Shown: positions 1 through 6,152 of the stretch, one piece after another | How positions within the stretch are numbered: position 1 is the first letter of the stretch | Layout of the letters: the number at the start of each line of letters is the position of its first letter | Assembly (NCBI GenBank): GCA_016191565.1 | Contig: JACPWA010000007.1 | Location: forward strand, 1 to 9,722 | Direction: 5' to 3' | From: Simkania negevensis | Lineage (GTDB): Bacteria; Chlamydiota; Chlamydiia; Chlamydiales; Simkaniaceae | DNA: 9,722 nucleotides | Translations under genes and position numbers: made by a program | The notes under the pieces: generated by a model | Told to the model about the DNA's origin: nothing | What the model saw: the letters and a program-made list of their open reading frames with translations, nothing else | Database searches by the model: none

Positions 1-546
1 TTTTTCTACTTCGAGATAGAGGAGCGAAATGGGCCCTGGCTGATTGTAATGAATATAGAAAGAGCCTTTTATCTCCTGCACACTCCCTATTAATTCTTCA
101 ATGGAGGCAAGAATATGAGAAAAATCAACCCTTTCATAACCATCTAAGAGAGCAATCCCCATTAAAATTCCAAGAGCGGGTTTAGATCTAAAAGGAAAAA
201 AAAGGTTAGTTGGAAGAATGCGAAAGGCTGCATATCTTTTTTTAGGAAGCTGAGTTGCCTTATAAGAGAGGTCCGCATGAATGTGGTTAAAAGAGAATGC
301 CATCCGAACAAGATGTTGAAACGATCTAAGACTTTTAAAACGCTCACCGGCATTTGCAAGGAGCCGACTTAAATCGTCTAAAAGGCTAGAATCAAAAAAA
401 TCAGGCTTTTTTTTAAGAAGAAAAGCAGCCTCTTTACGAGCAAGATGCTCCTTACCCTTATTTGTAAAAAGGTTATCTTCTAAAACTAGTCTTTCAAGAT
501 GTTGAAAACGGAGAATTTTGTTGAGATTTTGGATTGCCTTAGACAA
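1..546 (-). CDS. Conserved hypothetical protein, 5' part only (runs off the left edge)
   Basis: An open minus-strand frame reads without a stop from 567 to the window edge; its 3' end lies outside. There is no ATG near the beginning. I chose TTG at 546-544 because GGAG (556-553) lies six bases upstream, giving MSKAIQNLNKILRFQHLERL. GTG at 558 is the alternative, four codons longer. About 182 residues are visible. They look soluble, helical and basic, with stretches such as LARKEAAFLLKKKPDFF, a hydrophobic patch PALGILMGIALLDGYE near residues 123-138, and a likely strand PISLLYLEVEK at the visible end. No signal peptide or catalytic motif is seen. The sequence feels like a family conserved in Chlamydiae, but that is memory only and I assign no function. 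The gene overlaps a short frame upstream (539-658) and is divergent from the gene at 835. Confidence 0.65.
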   Translation of the reverse strand, partial: MSKAIQNLNKILRFQHLERLVLEDNLFTNKGKEHLARKEAAFLLKKKPDFFDSSLLDDLSRLLANAGERFKSLRSFQHLVRMAFSFNHIHADLSYKATQLPKKRYAAFRILPTNLFFPFRSKPALGILMGIALLDGYERVDFSHILASIEELIGSVQEIKGSFYIHYNQPGPISLLYLEVEK

Positions 547-658
547 AATGTTCTCCACACCGTTTTTTTAATTGTAGTTTAACATGTTTGCTTGAAACAA
601 GTTCCACATCTTGGCTCCCTTCAAGGGTTTTGCTTACGATTTTACTAATGAGATGCAA
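539..658 (-). CDS. Possible tiny ORF overlapping the start of the left-edge gene
   Basis: A minus-strand frame is open for 52 codons (697-539) after a TAG at 700-698. It has no ATG; TTG at 658 would give 39 residues beginning MHLISKIVSKTLEGSQDVEL. GGAG at 673-670 sits eleven bases before that TTG, slightly far for a ribosome binding site. The stop TAA (541-539) lies just past the TTG start (546-544) of the next gene, an arrangement typical of translational coupling. The composition (mixed charged and hydrophobic residues, ending LQLKKRCGEHFV) looks protein-like. It could be a small leader protein, the 3' remnant of a decayed gene, or chance in AT-rich DNA. No family recognised. Confidence 0.22.
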   Translation of the reverse strand: MHLISKIVSKTLEGSQDVELVSSKHVKLQLKKRCGEHFV

Positions 659-834
659 AGTTGGTGGATCTCCCTCGGCGTTTCTTTCTTCACAGACCTA
701 TCCAATTAATTTAAAACAATGTTAAGCCTTTAGAAGGTTTTCTTAAAATAGGTTTTTCTACAAAAACTTTTAAATAAAGTCTTTTCTTGAAAGAGAAAGA
801 TAGTATACATAAAATAAGAATGGGAGGGTAAGAT
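571..834. other. Intergenic region between divergent genes
   Basis: About 260 bases separate the left-edge gene (minus) from the gene at 835 (plus). The left part is covered by the possible tiny ORF and contains TGAAACAAGTTCCACAT (593-609), which differs at two of 17 positions from part of the palindrome at 1963-1979. The right part (about 700-830) is very AT-rich and should hold the promoter of the gene at 835. No RNA gene or other structure is seen. Confidence 0.5.
804..827 (+). promoter_or_regulatory. Possible -10 element and strong ribosome binding site for the gene at 835
   Basis: TATACA at 804-809 resembles a sigma70 -10 hexamer, though the expected -35 position (around 781-786) is poor. 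GGGAGG at 822-827 is a strong Shine-Dalgarno sequence seven bases before ATG 835 and fixes that start. The RBS is well supported; the promoter is weak. Confidence 0.4.
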
Positions 835-1266
835 ATGGCTGATTCCAAAGAGAAAAAAACAATTTATGTAAATTTCAAGGAAGACCTAAAGCAGTTTTCT
901 CATCAGGTGAGTCAACTGATAAGCGATTCCTCTTTATTAAGCCAAATAGAGTTTCTTGATAAAATTGCTTTTGCAGTAAATCAACTCTATAAGGACTCGA
1001 TGGCCATTTCTCAGTACAAAGATGAGGAAACAGAAGAGATTGGGTCGATTGTCTATAATATTTTTGTTCAACCTCTTTCTATTAAGAAAAAAAAGATTAA
1101 TATCATTAAAGCTGCGGAAGAATATATGGAAAAAAGAGGGGCTGATTCAGATTTCTCCTATATCATGCGAGAGTATGTAAACCATCCTGAAACTACCAAA
1201 AGCTTTGTCAGAGAGCTGGACCTTCTTTCAGTTGAAATGGATGTCGCTCTTAGAAAGATTGCCTAA
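835..1266 (+). CDS. Hypothetical 143-residue soluble protein
   Basis: The product is a small, highly charged, probably all-helical cytoplasmic protein (MADSKEKKTIYVNFKEDLKQ...). There is no signal peptide, membrane segment or cysteine. It has a Lys-rich stretch SIKKKKINIIKAAEEYMEKRG around residues 82-102 and an acidic stretch YKDEETEEIG around 61-70. The start is firm: ATG 835 is preceded by GGGAGG at seven bases. I recognise no family. Size and charge would fit a small regulatory protein, chaperone or secreted effector, but nothing in the sequence singles out one. The next gene starts 58 bases downstream on the same strand and may have its own promoter, so co-transcription is uncertain. Confidence 0.75.
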   Translation: MADSKEKKTIYVNFKEDLKQFSHQVSQLISDSSLLSQIEFLDKIAFAVNQLYKDSMAISQYKDEETEEIGSIVYNIFVQPLSIKKKKINIIKAAEEYMEKRGADSDFSYIMREYVNHPETTKSFVRELDLLSVEMDVALRKIA

Positions 1267-1269
1267 ATT

Positions 1270-1299
1270 TTGACTCTAAACAGCTAATTTATCTACCAT
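1270..1299 (+). promoter_or_regulatory. Possible promoter for the lipoprotein gene
   Basis: TTGACT (1270-1275) matches five of six bases of the -35 consensus. TACCAT (1294-1299) at 18 bp spacing matches four of six of the -10. Transcription would start near 1306, just before the AGAGGA ribosome binding site at 1315-1320. The -10 is mediocre, so this is a suggestion. Confidence 0.3.
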
Positions 1300-1324
1300 T
1301 GAGCAAATTTTTACAGAGGAACCT

Positions 1325-1921
1325 ATGAAGACAGGAAACAAAGCTATTGTTGGAACACTTGCCATTTTTTCTCTGCTTGCGGGATGTGCAAGTTATAATG
1401 CCACCGCTCTTAACGACCTTGTTGAAATGCCGATCCCTGCAAAAGATGGGGTTTCCATTACAGCAAAAGCATTTAGTGAAGCAGATTGCAAAAAATACCT
1501 GGATCGAAACGTAATTGCAGAAGGTTATCAACCTGTTCTTCTTCAAATTATGAATCATTCAAATAAAACCCTCCTTTTTTCTCCACAAAAGATGGATCTG
1601 CCCACTGAAACTCCAGAAGTAGTAGCCTCAAAGGTCCATACTTCGACTGCTGGACGAGTAATCGGATATACCCTTGCTAGTATACTTATTCCTCCCCTTC
1701 TCATAGCTGCTATTGTAGATGGGATTAAGTCTTCCCATGCTAATCAAGCTCTCGATCATGATTTTGCTCATAAGGGGGTTCAAGACAAAATCATCAGCCC
1801 TCATTCAGTGGCAAAGATGGTACTTTTTGTTCCCAAGCACATGTTCAAGCGAAGTTTTCAAGTCCATCTAGTCGATAAAGAAACGGATGACACAAAACAT
1901 TTTACTGCTGTAGTTCTTTAG
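1325..1921 (+). CDS. Putative lipoprotein of unknown function with one internal hydrophobic segment
   Basis: Residues 1-21 form a type II signal peptide: Lys2 and Lys6, a hydrophobic core, then the lipobox LLAGC with lipidated Cys21. The mature part begins ASYNATALND. Residues 112-131 (VIGYTLASILIPPLLIAAIV) are strongly hydrophobic and could form a membrane segment or a buried hairpin. The segment is followed by a polar region DGIKSSHANQALDHDF. The C-terminal third alternates hydrophobic residues, as in beta strands. AGAGGA at 1315-1320 supports ATG 1325. Periplasmic location (inner-membrane anchored or outer-membrane sorted) is inferred from the lipobox. Residues 52-69 (EADCKKYLDRNVIAEGYQ) look conserved-type, and I have an impression of related lipoproteins in other Chlamydiae, which I cannot verify. 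Function unknown. A palindrome follows 10 bases after the stop. Confidence 0.75.
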   Translation: MKTGNKAIVGTLAIFSLLAGCASYNATALNDLVEMPIPAKDGVSITAKAFSEADCKKYLDRNVIAEGYQPVLLQIMNHSNKTLLFSPQKMDLPTETPEVVASKVHTSTAGRVIGYTLASILIPPLLIAAIVDGIKSSHANQALDHDFAHKGVQDKIISPHSVAKMVLFVPKHMFKRSFQVHLVDKETDDTKHFTAVVL

Positions 1922-1931
1922 GAATATGTAT

Positions 1932-1973
1932 AACTTGCTTCAAAAACACCTGCAGATATGACTGAAGCAAGTT
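1932..1973. repeat. 42-bp palindrome centred on CTGCAG, downstream of the lipoprotein gene
   Basis: AACTTGCTTCA (1932-1942) and TGAAGCAAGTT (1963-1973) are perfect 11-bp inverted arms. The symmetry axis (between 1952 and 1953) falls exactly on CTGCAG (1950-1955). No T-tract follows on either strand, so it is not a classic rho-independent terminator. It could still end transcription, stabilise the mRNA 3' end, or bind a protein. A second small dyad, CACAT-G-ATGTG (1975-1985), abuts it. Confidence 0.6.
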
Positions 1974-2111
1974 GCACATGATGTGATCTTTTGAATTGTT
2001 TTTAGGCATATCGCCATATCTCTTTTAAATCTTCTAGACTCTATTTTTAAAACAGCTCAATTTTGTATAAAAAGATTCCTTTCCTAAAAAATTGCCTTAA
2101 TCTATCCTTTC

Positions 2112-2141
2112 TTGAATGAGAGTGCAAGTTTCAAGTTAAAT
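2112..2141 (+). promoter_or_regulatory. Possible oppA promoter
   Basis: TTGAAT (2112-2117) and TTAAAT (2136-2141) are spaced 18 bp and each matches four of six consensus bases. Transcription would begin about 15 bases before ATG 2164, giving a very short leader, in keeping with the lack of a Shine-Dalgarno sequence. TATAAA at 2066-2071 is a rival -10 with a poor -35. Confidence 0.25.
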
Positions 2142-2163
2142 TCACCTAACTATTTTATTATTT

Positions 2164-3768
2164 ATGAAAAAAAATGGGCTTTTAGTTTGTATAATCCTCC
2201 TACTTCATTGTGGTTGCTGCAAAAAGGAAGAAAGGAATAAAGCCTCTTCTAGAGTCATTAACACAGCATGCTGTAGTCCGATCTCCTCTTTAGATCCTCG
2301 GGTGGGCAATGAATTTCCTTCTGCTCTAGCAATACGGATGCTCTATGATGGACTTATGCGCTTAGGCCCTAATGGCGAAATCGTTCCTGCCTTAGCCGAA
2401 AGATATGAGATCTCCTCTGATCAGAGGACGTATACATTTTACATCCGTTCTGCTAAATGGTCGAATGGAGATGAGGTTACCGCCTATGATTTCGAATATG
2501 CATGGAAAAAATCAGTCGATCCCAAGACTATATGTAACGGAGCGTTTACCTTCCATATTATTAAAAATGTCCCCCTTTGTTTAGCTGGTAAAGTATCGGT
2601 AGATGAAATAGGGGTTCGAGCTTTAGGTGAAAAAATCCTTCAGATTGAGCTAGAGCATCCTGCCCCTTACTTTCTTTCTATTCTTTCCTTTTCAACTTAT
2701 GCTCCTATTAACAAGAAAATCGATCTGATAAAAAAAGATTGGGCAAATGAAGCGGGAGAGTATCTTACTACAAATGGCCCTTTTTATGTTGCTGAGTGGA
2801 AAAAACGGGAATACCTTCTTTTGAAGAAAAACCCTCTTTACTGGGATCATGAAAGGGTTAAAATTGCAGGAATCAATATTCAGTATATTTCTGATACAGC
2901 TACCCAGTTTTATCTTTTTGAGCAAGGAAAACTCGACTGGACTGGAGAGCCCTTTTCTCCACTTTCAACTGATCTTATAACAAATGCTGTAGCAGAAGAA
3001 AAGATGCATCGAATAGAACTTGTTTCGCTCTCTTGGCTTTTTGTCAATACAGAGAAATATCCCTATAACAATAAAAATATGAGAAAAGCACTTGCCTATG
3101 CAATCAACCGAAAAGAGATTACTCAACATATTCTCCAGCAGGGAGAACGTCCTGCTACTTCCATTTTAGGAGGTTTTTTAGCATTAACAAAAAACCCCTA
3201 CTTTCCTGATGGAGATCAGAACAAAGCGAAGCAGCATTTGGCCCTAGCGTTAGGAGAACTTGGCATTTCTAAAGAAGAGCTCCCTCCCTTTGAAGCGAGT
3301 TTCTACTCTTCCAATCAAACGGCTTCTCGATTAGCTCAGGCACTTCAACAACAGTGGAAAGAAACGCTTGGGATCGATGTTTCTCTCCATTTTTCAGAAT
3401 GGCCTATCCATTTTACTGATATAAAAAAAGGAAGCTATCAGCTAGGAAGTATGGGGTGGACTTCTTGGCTCAACGATCCGGTCTATATCCTGGACACTTT
3501 TCGCGACCGTTTGTGTAGTATTAATATGAGTCGTTGGGAGCATCCCATTTATCAAGCCTATCTAGCACAATCAGACATTGAACTTAATCCTGAAAAAAGA
3601 CGAGAACTTTTCAAAAAAGCAGAAGAGTTATTGATAGATGAGATGCCTGTGATTCCCCTCTATTTTCAGCAGGGGATCTATTTTAAAAATGAGCATCTGA
3701 AGAATGTCTACGTCTCTCCCTTAAAAGAGATCGACTTTAGTTATGCTTATTTTGAAGAAGAAAAGTAA
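2164..3768 (+). CDS. oppA: Oligopeptide ABC transporter substrate-binding lipoprotein, OppA family (SBP family 5)
   Basis: The product should bind oligopeptides outside the inner membrane and deliver them to an OppBCDF-type permease. Its 534 residues match the usual family size. Residues 1-18 form a signal peptide with a hydrophobic core and a cysteine cluster; Cys18 after Gly17 is the likely lipidation site, but His at -3 makes the lipobox atypical. Family 5 features are clear: SSLDPRVGNE near 41-50, YDGLMRLGPNGEIVPALAE near 61-79, the signature-like TAYDFEYAWKKSVDP at 106-120, a KKNPLYWD segment in the middle, NMRKALAYAINRKEI, and the C-terminal AEELLIDEMPVIPLYF near 486-501. There are two consecutive stops (TAA TAG). 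No permease or ATPase gene is adjacent. The gene converges on the rnz remnant with only 17 bases between. The ligand cannot be read from sequence; some family members bind other substrates (nickel, haem, dipeptides). No Shine-Dalgarno precedes ATG 2164. Confidence 0.9.
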   Translation: MKKNGLLVCIILLLHCGCCKKEERNKASSRVINTACCSPISSLDPRVGNEFPSALAIRMLYDGLMRLGPNGEIVPALAERYEISSDQRTYTFYIRSAKWSNGDEVTAYDFEYAWKKSVDPKTICNGAFTFHIIKNVPLCLAGKVSVDEIGVRALGEKILQIELEHPAPYFLSILSFSTYAPINKKIDLIKKDWANEAGEYLTTNGPFYVAEWKKREYLLLKKNPLYWDHERVKIAGINIQYISDTATQFYLFEQGKLDWTGEPFSPLSTDLITNAVAEEKMHRIELVSLSWLFVNTEKYPYNNKNMRKALAYAINRKEITQHILQQGERPATSILGGFLALTKNPYFPDGDQNKAKQHLALALGELGISKEELPPFEASFYSSNQTASRLAQALQQQWKETLGIDVSLHFSEWPIHFTDIKKGSYQLGSMGWTSWLNDPVYILDTFRDRLCSINMSRWEHPIYQAYLAQSDIELNPEKRRELFKKAEELLIDEMPVIPLYFQQGIYFKNEHLKNVYVSPLKEIDFSYAYFEEEK

Positions 3769-3785
3769 TAGACTTCTTGCGCAAC

Positions 3786-4610
3786 TTATCTAGGAAACTG
3801 GAAAACTTTGAAATCGTCGGCGACCTCTGTATGAGGAAAGATCTCACGCGCCTCTTTTAAGAAGAGATCGAGGTCGCGATAGCGCGCTGAAAAATGGGTG
3901 AGGATCAGCTGCCCTACATTTGCTTTCTTGGCTAAGGTAGCTGCTTGTTTTGCTGTCATGTGGGCGTACTCCTCTGCAAGAGAGGCATGTTCTTCTAAAT
4001 AAGTACTTTCAGAAAGGAGGAGCTTTGCATCTTTGGCAACTGTTAGAGCGCCTTGACACACTCTGGTATCGATCACAACGGCAAAGATATCTCCTTCCCT
4101 GATCCAACTAACCTCTTCGAGATGAACCTTCTTTCCTCCTACCTCTAATTGTCCTTTTTCCTCTAGCTCCTTTACGAGAGGCCCTTTGATCCCAAATGTG
4201 TTTAGCTTTTCTTTATCAAATTTAATCTTCTCTTTTTCTTTAACTCTCCAGCCAAGATTATCGACTCCATGATCTAAGAAATAGGCTTCAATAGTAAAGT
4301 TCTGATCTTGATGCACCAGACCAGGCTTAGAAACAGGATGTTCGATCACCTGGATATGATCGTGATAGAGAGTTCCGTAGCGGAGCCGATCAAAGTAGAT
4401 TTTTCCACTTGCTGGATAGTAGCAGTGGATCGGATGGGTGATCTTATCGAGATTGAGGCGCATAAGCATCGAACCAAGGCCTAAACAATGATCGCCATGG
4501 AAATGGCTGACAAAGATTCTTGTAACTGTTGTGGGAGCAATATCAGCAAAAATAAATTGCCTTTGGGTCCCCTCTCCTGGATCAAAGAGAAGTCCCTCCT
4601 CATTCCACCT
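3786..4610 (-). pseudogene. rnz: Ribonuclease Z, 5' end missing (no start codon before the metal-binding motif)
   Basis: RNase Z cleaves the 3' trailer from tRNA precursors using a metallo-beta-lactamase fold with zinc. The frame is recognisable from 4610: [18 protein letters not shown], then HFHGDH (4505-4488), the core zinc motif, then [15 protein letters not shown]. Later motifs are intact: the IDT aspartate region, [25 protein letters not shown], and LTHFSARY with another metal-ligand histidine. The 274 residues left compare with roughly 300-310 for the family; the usual N-terminus (LGTSSQxPT...RN motif) is absent. An in-frame TAG (4613-4611) directly precedes the remnant. The first start codon is ATG 4469, downstream of HFHGDH, so the translatable 227-residue product would lack the catalytic metal site. 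It is last in the lon operon, truncated by the same event that cut glpG. The sequence is strikingly chlamydial. An assembly error would be the main alternative. Confidence 0.85.
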
Positions 4611-5656
4611 CTACTTCCCATATTTGCTATTCCAAAGCGAGTCAAAATAAAAAAGAGGATCTGAATACCCAGCATACCAAAAACAAAGATCGCAAGAAAA
4701 ATAAGGGTGCCCCTTTGAAGAGGATAGCCTTCCCAAGGAGCAACTCTTTGCCTAACCCAGATGAAACCAGCAAAGCCAGTAATGATCCCTGAATAGCCGA
4801 GAAAATAAGGGCCTCCCATTACATATTGGGCTGTATTGGAAACAATCCCAATGATGAGGGTAAGAGCAAGATACTGCCATTTATACACCCTTTCTTCAAC
4901 CTGTTTTCCAAGGAACCAAAGCCAGAGCATATTGAAGATGATATGCAAAATAGAACCATGTAAAAGAGCGGGAGTAAAAAGACGGTAGAGCTGCCCTTCT
5001 CTAATCTTCTCAAAAAGAGGTGCCTTAATAGCCCACTCTTTCTTTGGGCTTAGGAAAAGATCATAAAACCCTGTCCAATGAGAGATAGCTTCAATCTGAT
5101 CATATTCTTTCTTCAGGTCAGGAGAAAGTTTTTCTATCTCCTTTTCTGAACTGAGCGGATGGGTTTTTAAAAATTCGACTCTCTTCTGATCTGCCGTAGT
5201 AAAATCATAAAGAAGAGCAGTCATTAAAGGGGTATACAGTAAAAATTCACCCCCCCACTTTTCTTTTTTTAGCTCATCTTCTTGAAATCCATTCCAAATA
5301 TAGAGAAGCACGCAAAGAAAAAGAAAGAAGCGCGTGATACTGGAAGAAGCGGGGGCAGCCGTGTTTACTATTACAGCAGAGGCCATCTTTCCTTTTGAAA
5401 GGAAAAAAGACCCTTCCCGATCGATCGGATGCACTTTTAGGTCAAATCGGATATCGGAGGGATTTTTTTTAAACTCACTTAGCCAATGGGTAGCAATCTC
5501 CAGCTCTTCTTCATTAAGGACCCAAATCTCATAGGAAAAATTGGTTTGGAGAGGCTCTACTTTGAGCTCACAGCGGTTTTCGATTCCTTCCTTAGTGAGA
5601 AAGGAAGAAAATTGGTAAGCTTCTTTTTGATCTTCAATGATCCCGATGATGCGCAT
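4481..5656 (-). CDS. glpG: GlpG-like rhomboid protease, C-terminally truncated, with an out-of-frame tail
   Basis: Rhomboids are membrane serine proteases that cleave transmembrane segments. Residues 1-75 resemble the soluble N-terminal domain of E. coli GlpG ([37 protein letters not shown]). Residues 109-123 are the first membrane segment. [20 protein letters not shown] (227-246) carries the rhomboid H...H...N motif, and GYSG (287-290) holds the nucleophile Ser289. The last credible part is FGIAN (341-345), equivalent to the 'ANGAH' segment of GlpG whose His completes the dyad. That His and the final membrane helix are gone. Residues 346-391 are RNase Z DNA read in the wrong frame. An unusually long stretch (about 124-222) separates the first and second membrane segments. 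ATG 5656 overlaps the preceding TAA (TAATG), indicating translational coupling. The protein is probably inactive as written; genuine coding ends near 4622. Confidence 0.85.
   Translation of the reverse strand: MRIIGIIEDQKEAYQFSSFLTKEGIENRCELKVEPLQTNFSYEIWVLNEEELEIATHWLSEFKKNPSDIRFDLKVHPIDREGSFFLSKGKMASAVIVNTAAPASSSITRFFLFLCVLLYIWNGFQEDELKKEKWGGEFLLYTPLMTALLYDFTTADQKRVEFLKTHPLSSEKEIEKLSPDLKKEYDQIEAISHWTGFYDLFLSPKKEWAIKAPLFEKIREGQLYRLFTPALLHGSILHIIFNMLWLWFLGKQVEERVYKWQYLALTLIIGIVSNTAQYVMGGPYFLGYSGIITGFAGFIWVRQRVAPWEGYPLQRGTLIFLAIFVFGMLGIQILFFILTRFGIANMGSRGGMRRDFSLIQERGPKGNLFLLILLPQQLQESLSAISMAIIV
4605..4622. other. Deletion junction fusing the end of glpG to the inside of rnz
   Basis: Reading the minus strand, the rhomboid is credible down to Asn345 (4624-4622, in FGIAN) and RNase Z from Arg/Trp codons at 4610-4605. 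Neither the missing rhomboid C-terminus nor the missing RNase Z N-terminus can be found in any frame around the junction. The dozen bases between are purine-rich and fit neither gene. A deletion of at least about 160 nt is my estimate from usual family lengths. Confidence 0.8.
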
Positions 5657-6150
5657 TAAGTAAAGTGCTTTATCTTTTCTAAAATCTTTGTGGTCGAAAG
5701 CCCTGTAATAAGGGGAACAATATGCAATTTCCCTCCCCCTTTTTTCACTACCTCTGCCTCAATGCAATCTTCCCCATACTCAGCACCATTGACATGAACA
5801 TCAGGTTTTATCTTTGCAAGAAGCTTTCGAGGGTCGACCTCTTCAAACCAAGTGACATAGTCAACAAAACCAAGGGCGGCAATCATCTGCAGACGATATT
5901 CTAGGGGAATGATAGGCCTTTTAGGACTTTTATATTGCTTGATGGAAGAGTCGCTATTCAAAGCCATGAGTAGACAATCTCCTTGCAACCTTGCTTCGTA
6001 AATCATATGGAGATGTCCCGCATGCAAAAGATCAAATGAGCCGTTTAGGGTGACGATTTTTTTTCCCTGTTTGCGCAGCTCTGCTATTTTTTTCTCCAAC
6101 TGCTCAGGAGAGATCAGCTTTTCTTTAAATTTCTCTTCCCATGCAGTCAT
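5656..6150 (-). CDS. rfaE2: Nucleotidyltransferase, D-glycero-beta-D-manno-heptose 1-phosphate adenylyltransferase type (RfaE2/HldE C-domain)
   Basis: The 164-residue protein is a single cytidylyltransferase-fold domain. TLNGSFDLLHAGHLHMIYEA (34-53) includes the nucleotide-binding HAGH (43-46). ALNSDSSIKQYKSPKRPI (63-80) is the substrate and phosphate region. HIVPLITGLSTTKILEKIK (143-161) carries the STTKI motif that ends these enzymes. The expected reaction is ATP plus heptose 1-phosphate giving ADP-heptose and pyrophosphate, for LPS core or other surface sugars. The partner kinase (HldE N-domain/RfaE1) is not fused and not in this window. The start ATG 6150 lies two bases after the lon stop. 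A GGGAAG-type site within the lon 3' end may serve as RBS, and its stop overlaps the glpG start. Glycerol-3-phosphate cytidylyltransferase or another HxGH enzyme is the alternative; the surrounding motif favours RfaE2. Confidence 0.8.
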   Translation of the reverse strand: MTAWEEKFKEKLISPEQLEKKIAELRKQGKKIVTLNGSFDLLHAGHLHMIYEARLQGDCLLMALNSDSSIKQYKSPKRPIIPLEYRLQMIAALGFVDYVTWFEEVDPRKLLAKIKPDVHVNGAEYGEDCIEAEVVKKGGGKLHIVPLITGLSTTKILEKIKHFT

Positions 6151-6152
6151 AT

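Larger units (their letters stand above)
1922..2163. other. Intergenic region, 242 bp
   Basis: Besides the palindrome at 1932-1973 and its neighbouring dyad, this stretch is AT-rich and without a credible reading frame. It contains a short direct repeat CATATC-GC-CATATC (1998-2023 area) and possible promoter hexamers for oppA. No RNA gene or riboswitch is recognisable. Confidence 0.5.

Noticed and set aside
162..359. Alternative minus-strand frame of 65 codons in the left-edge gene
   Set aside because: It is a shadow of the longer frame, lacks a ribosome binding site and has a composition unlike a normal protein.
3769..3785. TTGCGCAA palindrome (3777-3784) between oppA and rnz as a bidirectional terminator
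   Set aside because: The stem is only four base pairs with no loop or T-tract, so it cannot form a terminator hairpin.
4483..4621. The C-terminal tail of the rhomboid (residues 346-391) as a novel domain
   Set aside because: It is the RNase Z coding sequence ([14 protein letters not shown] through HFHGDH) read in another frame.
4481..4640. Programmed -1 frameshift producing a GlpG-RNase Z fusion protein
   Set aside because: The RNase Z frame is -1 to the rhomboid frame, but I find no slippery heptamer in phase, and both the rhomboid catalytic His and the RNase Z N-terminus would still be missing.
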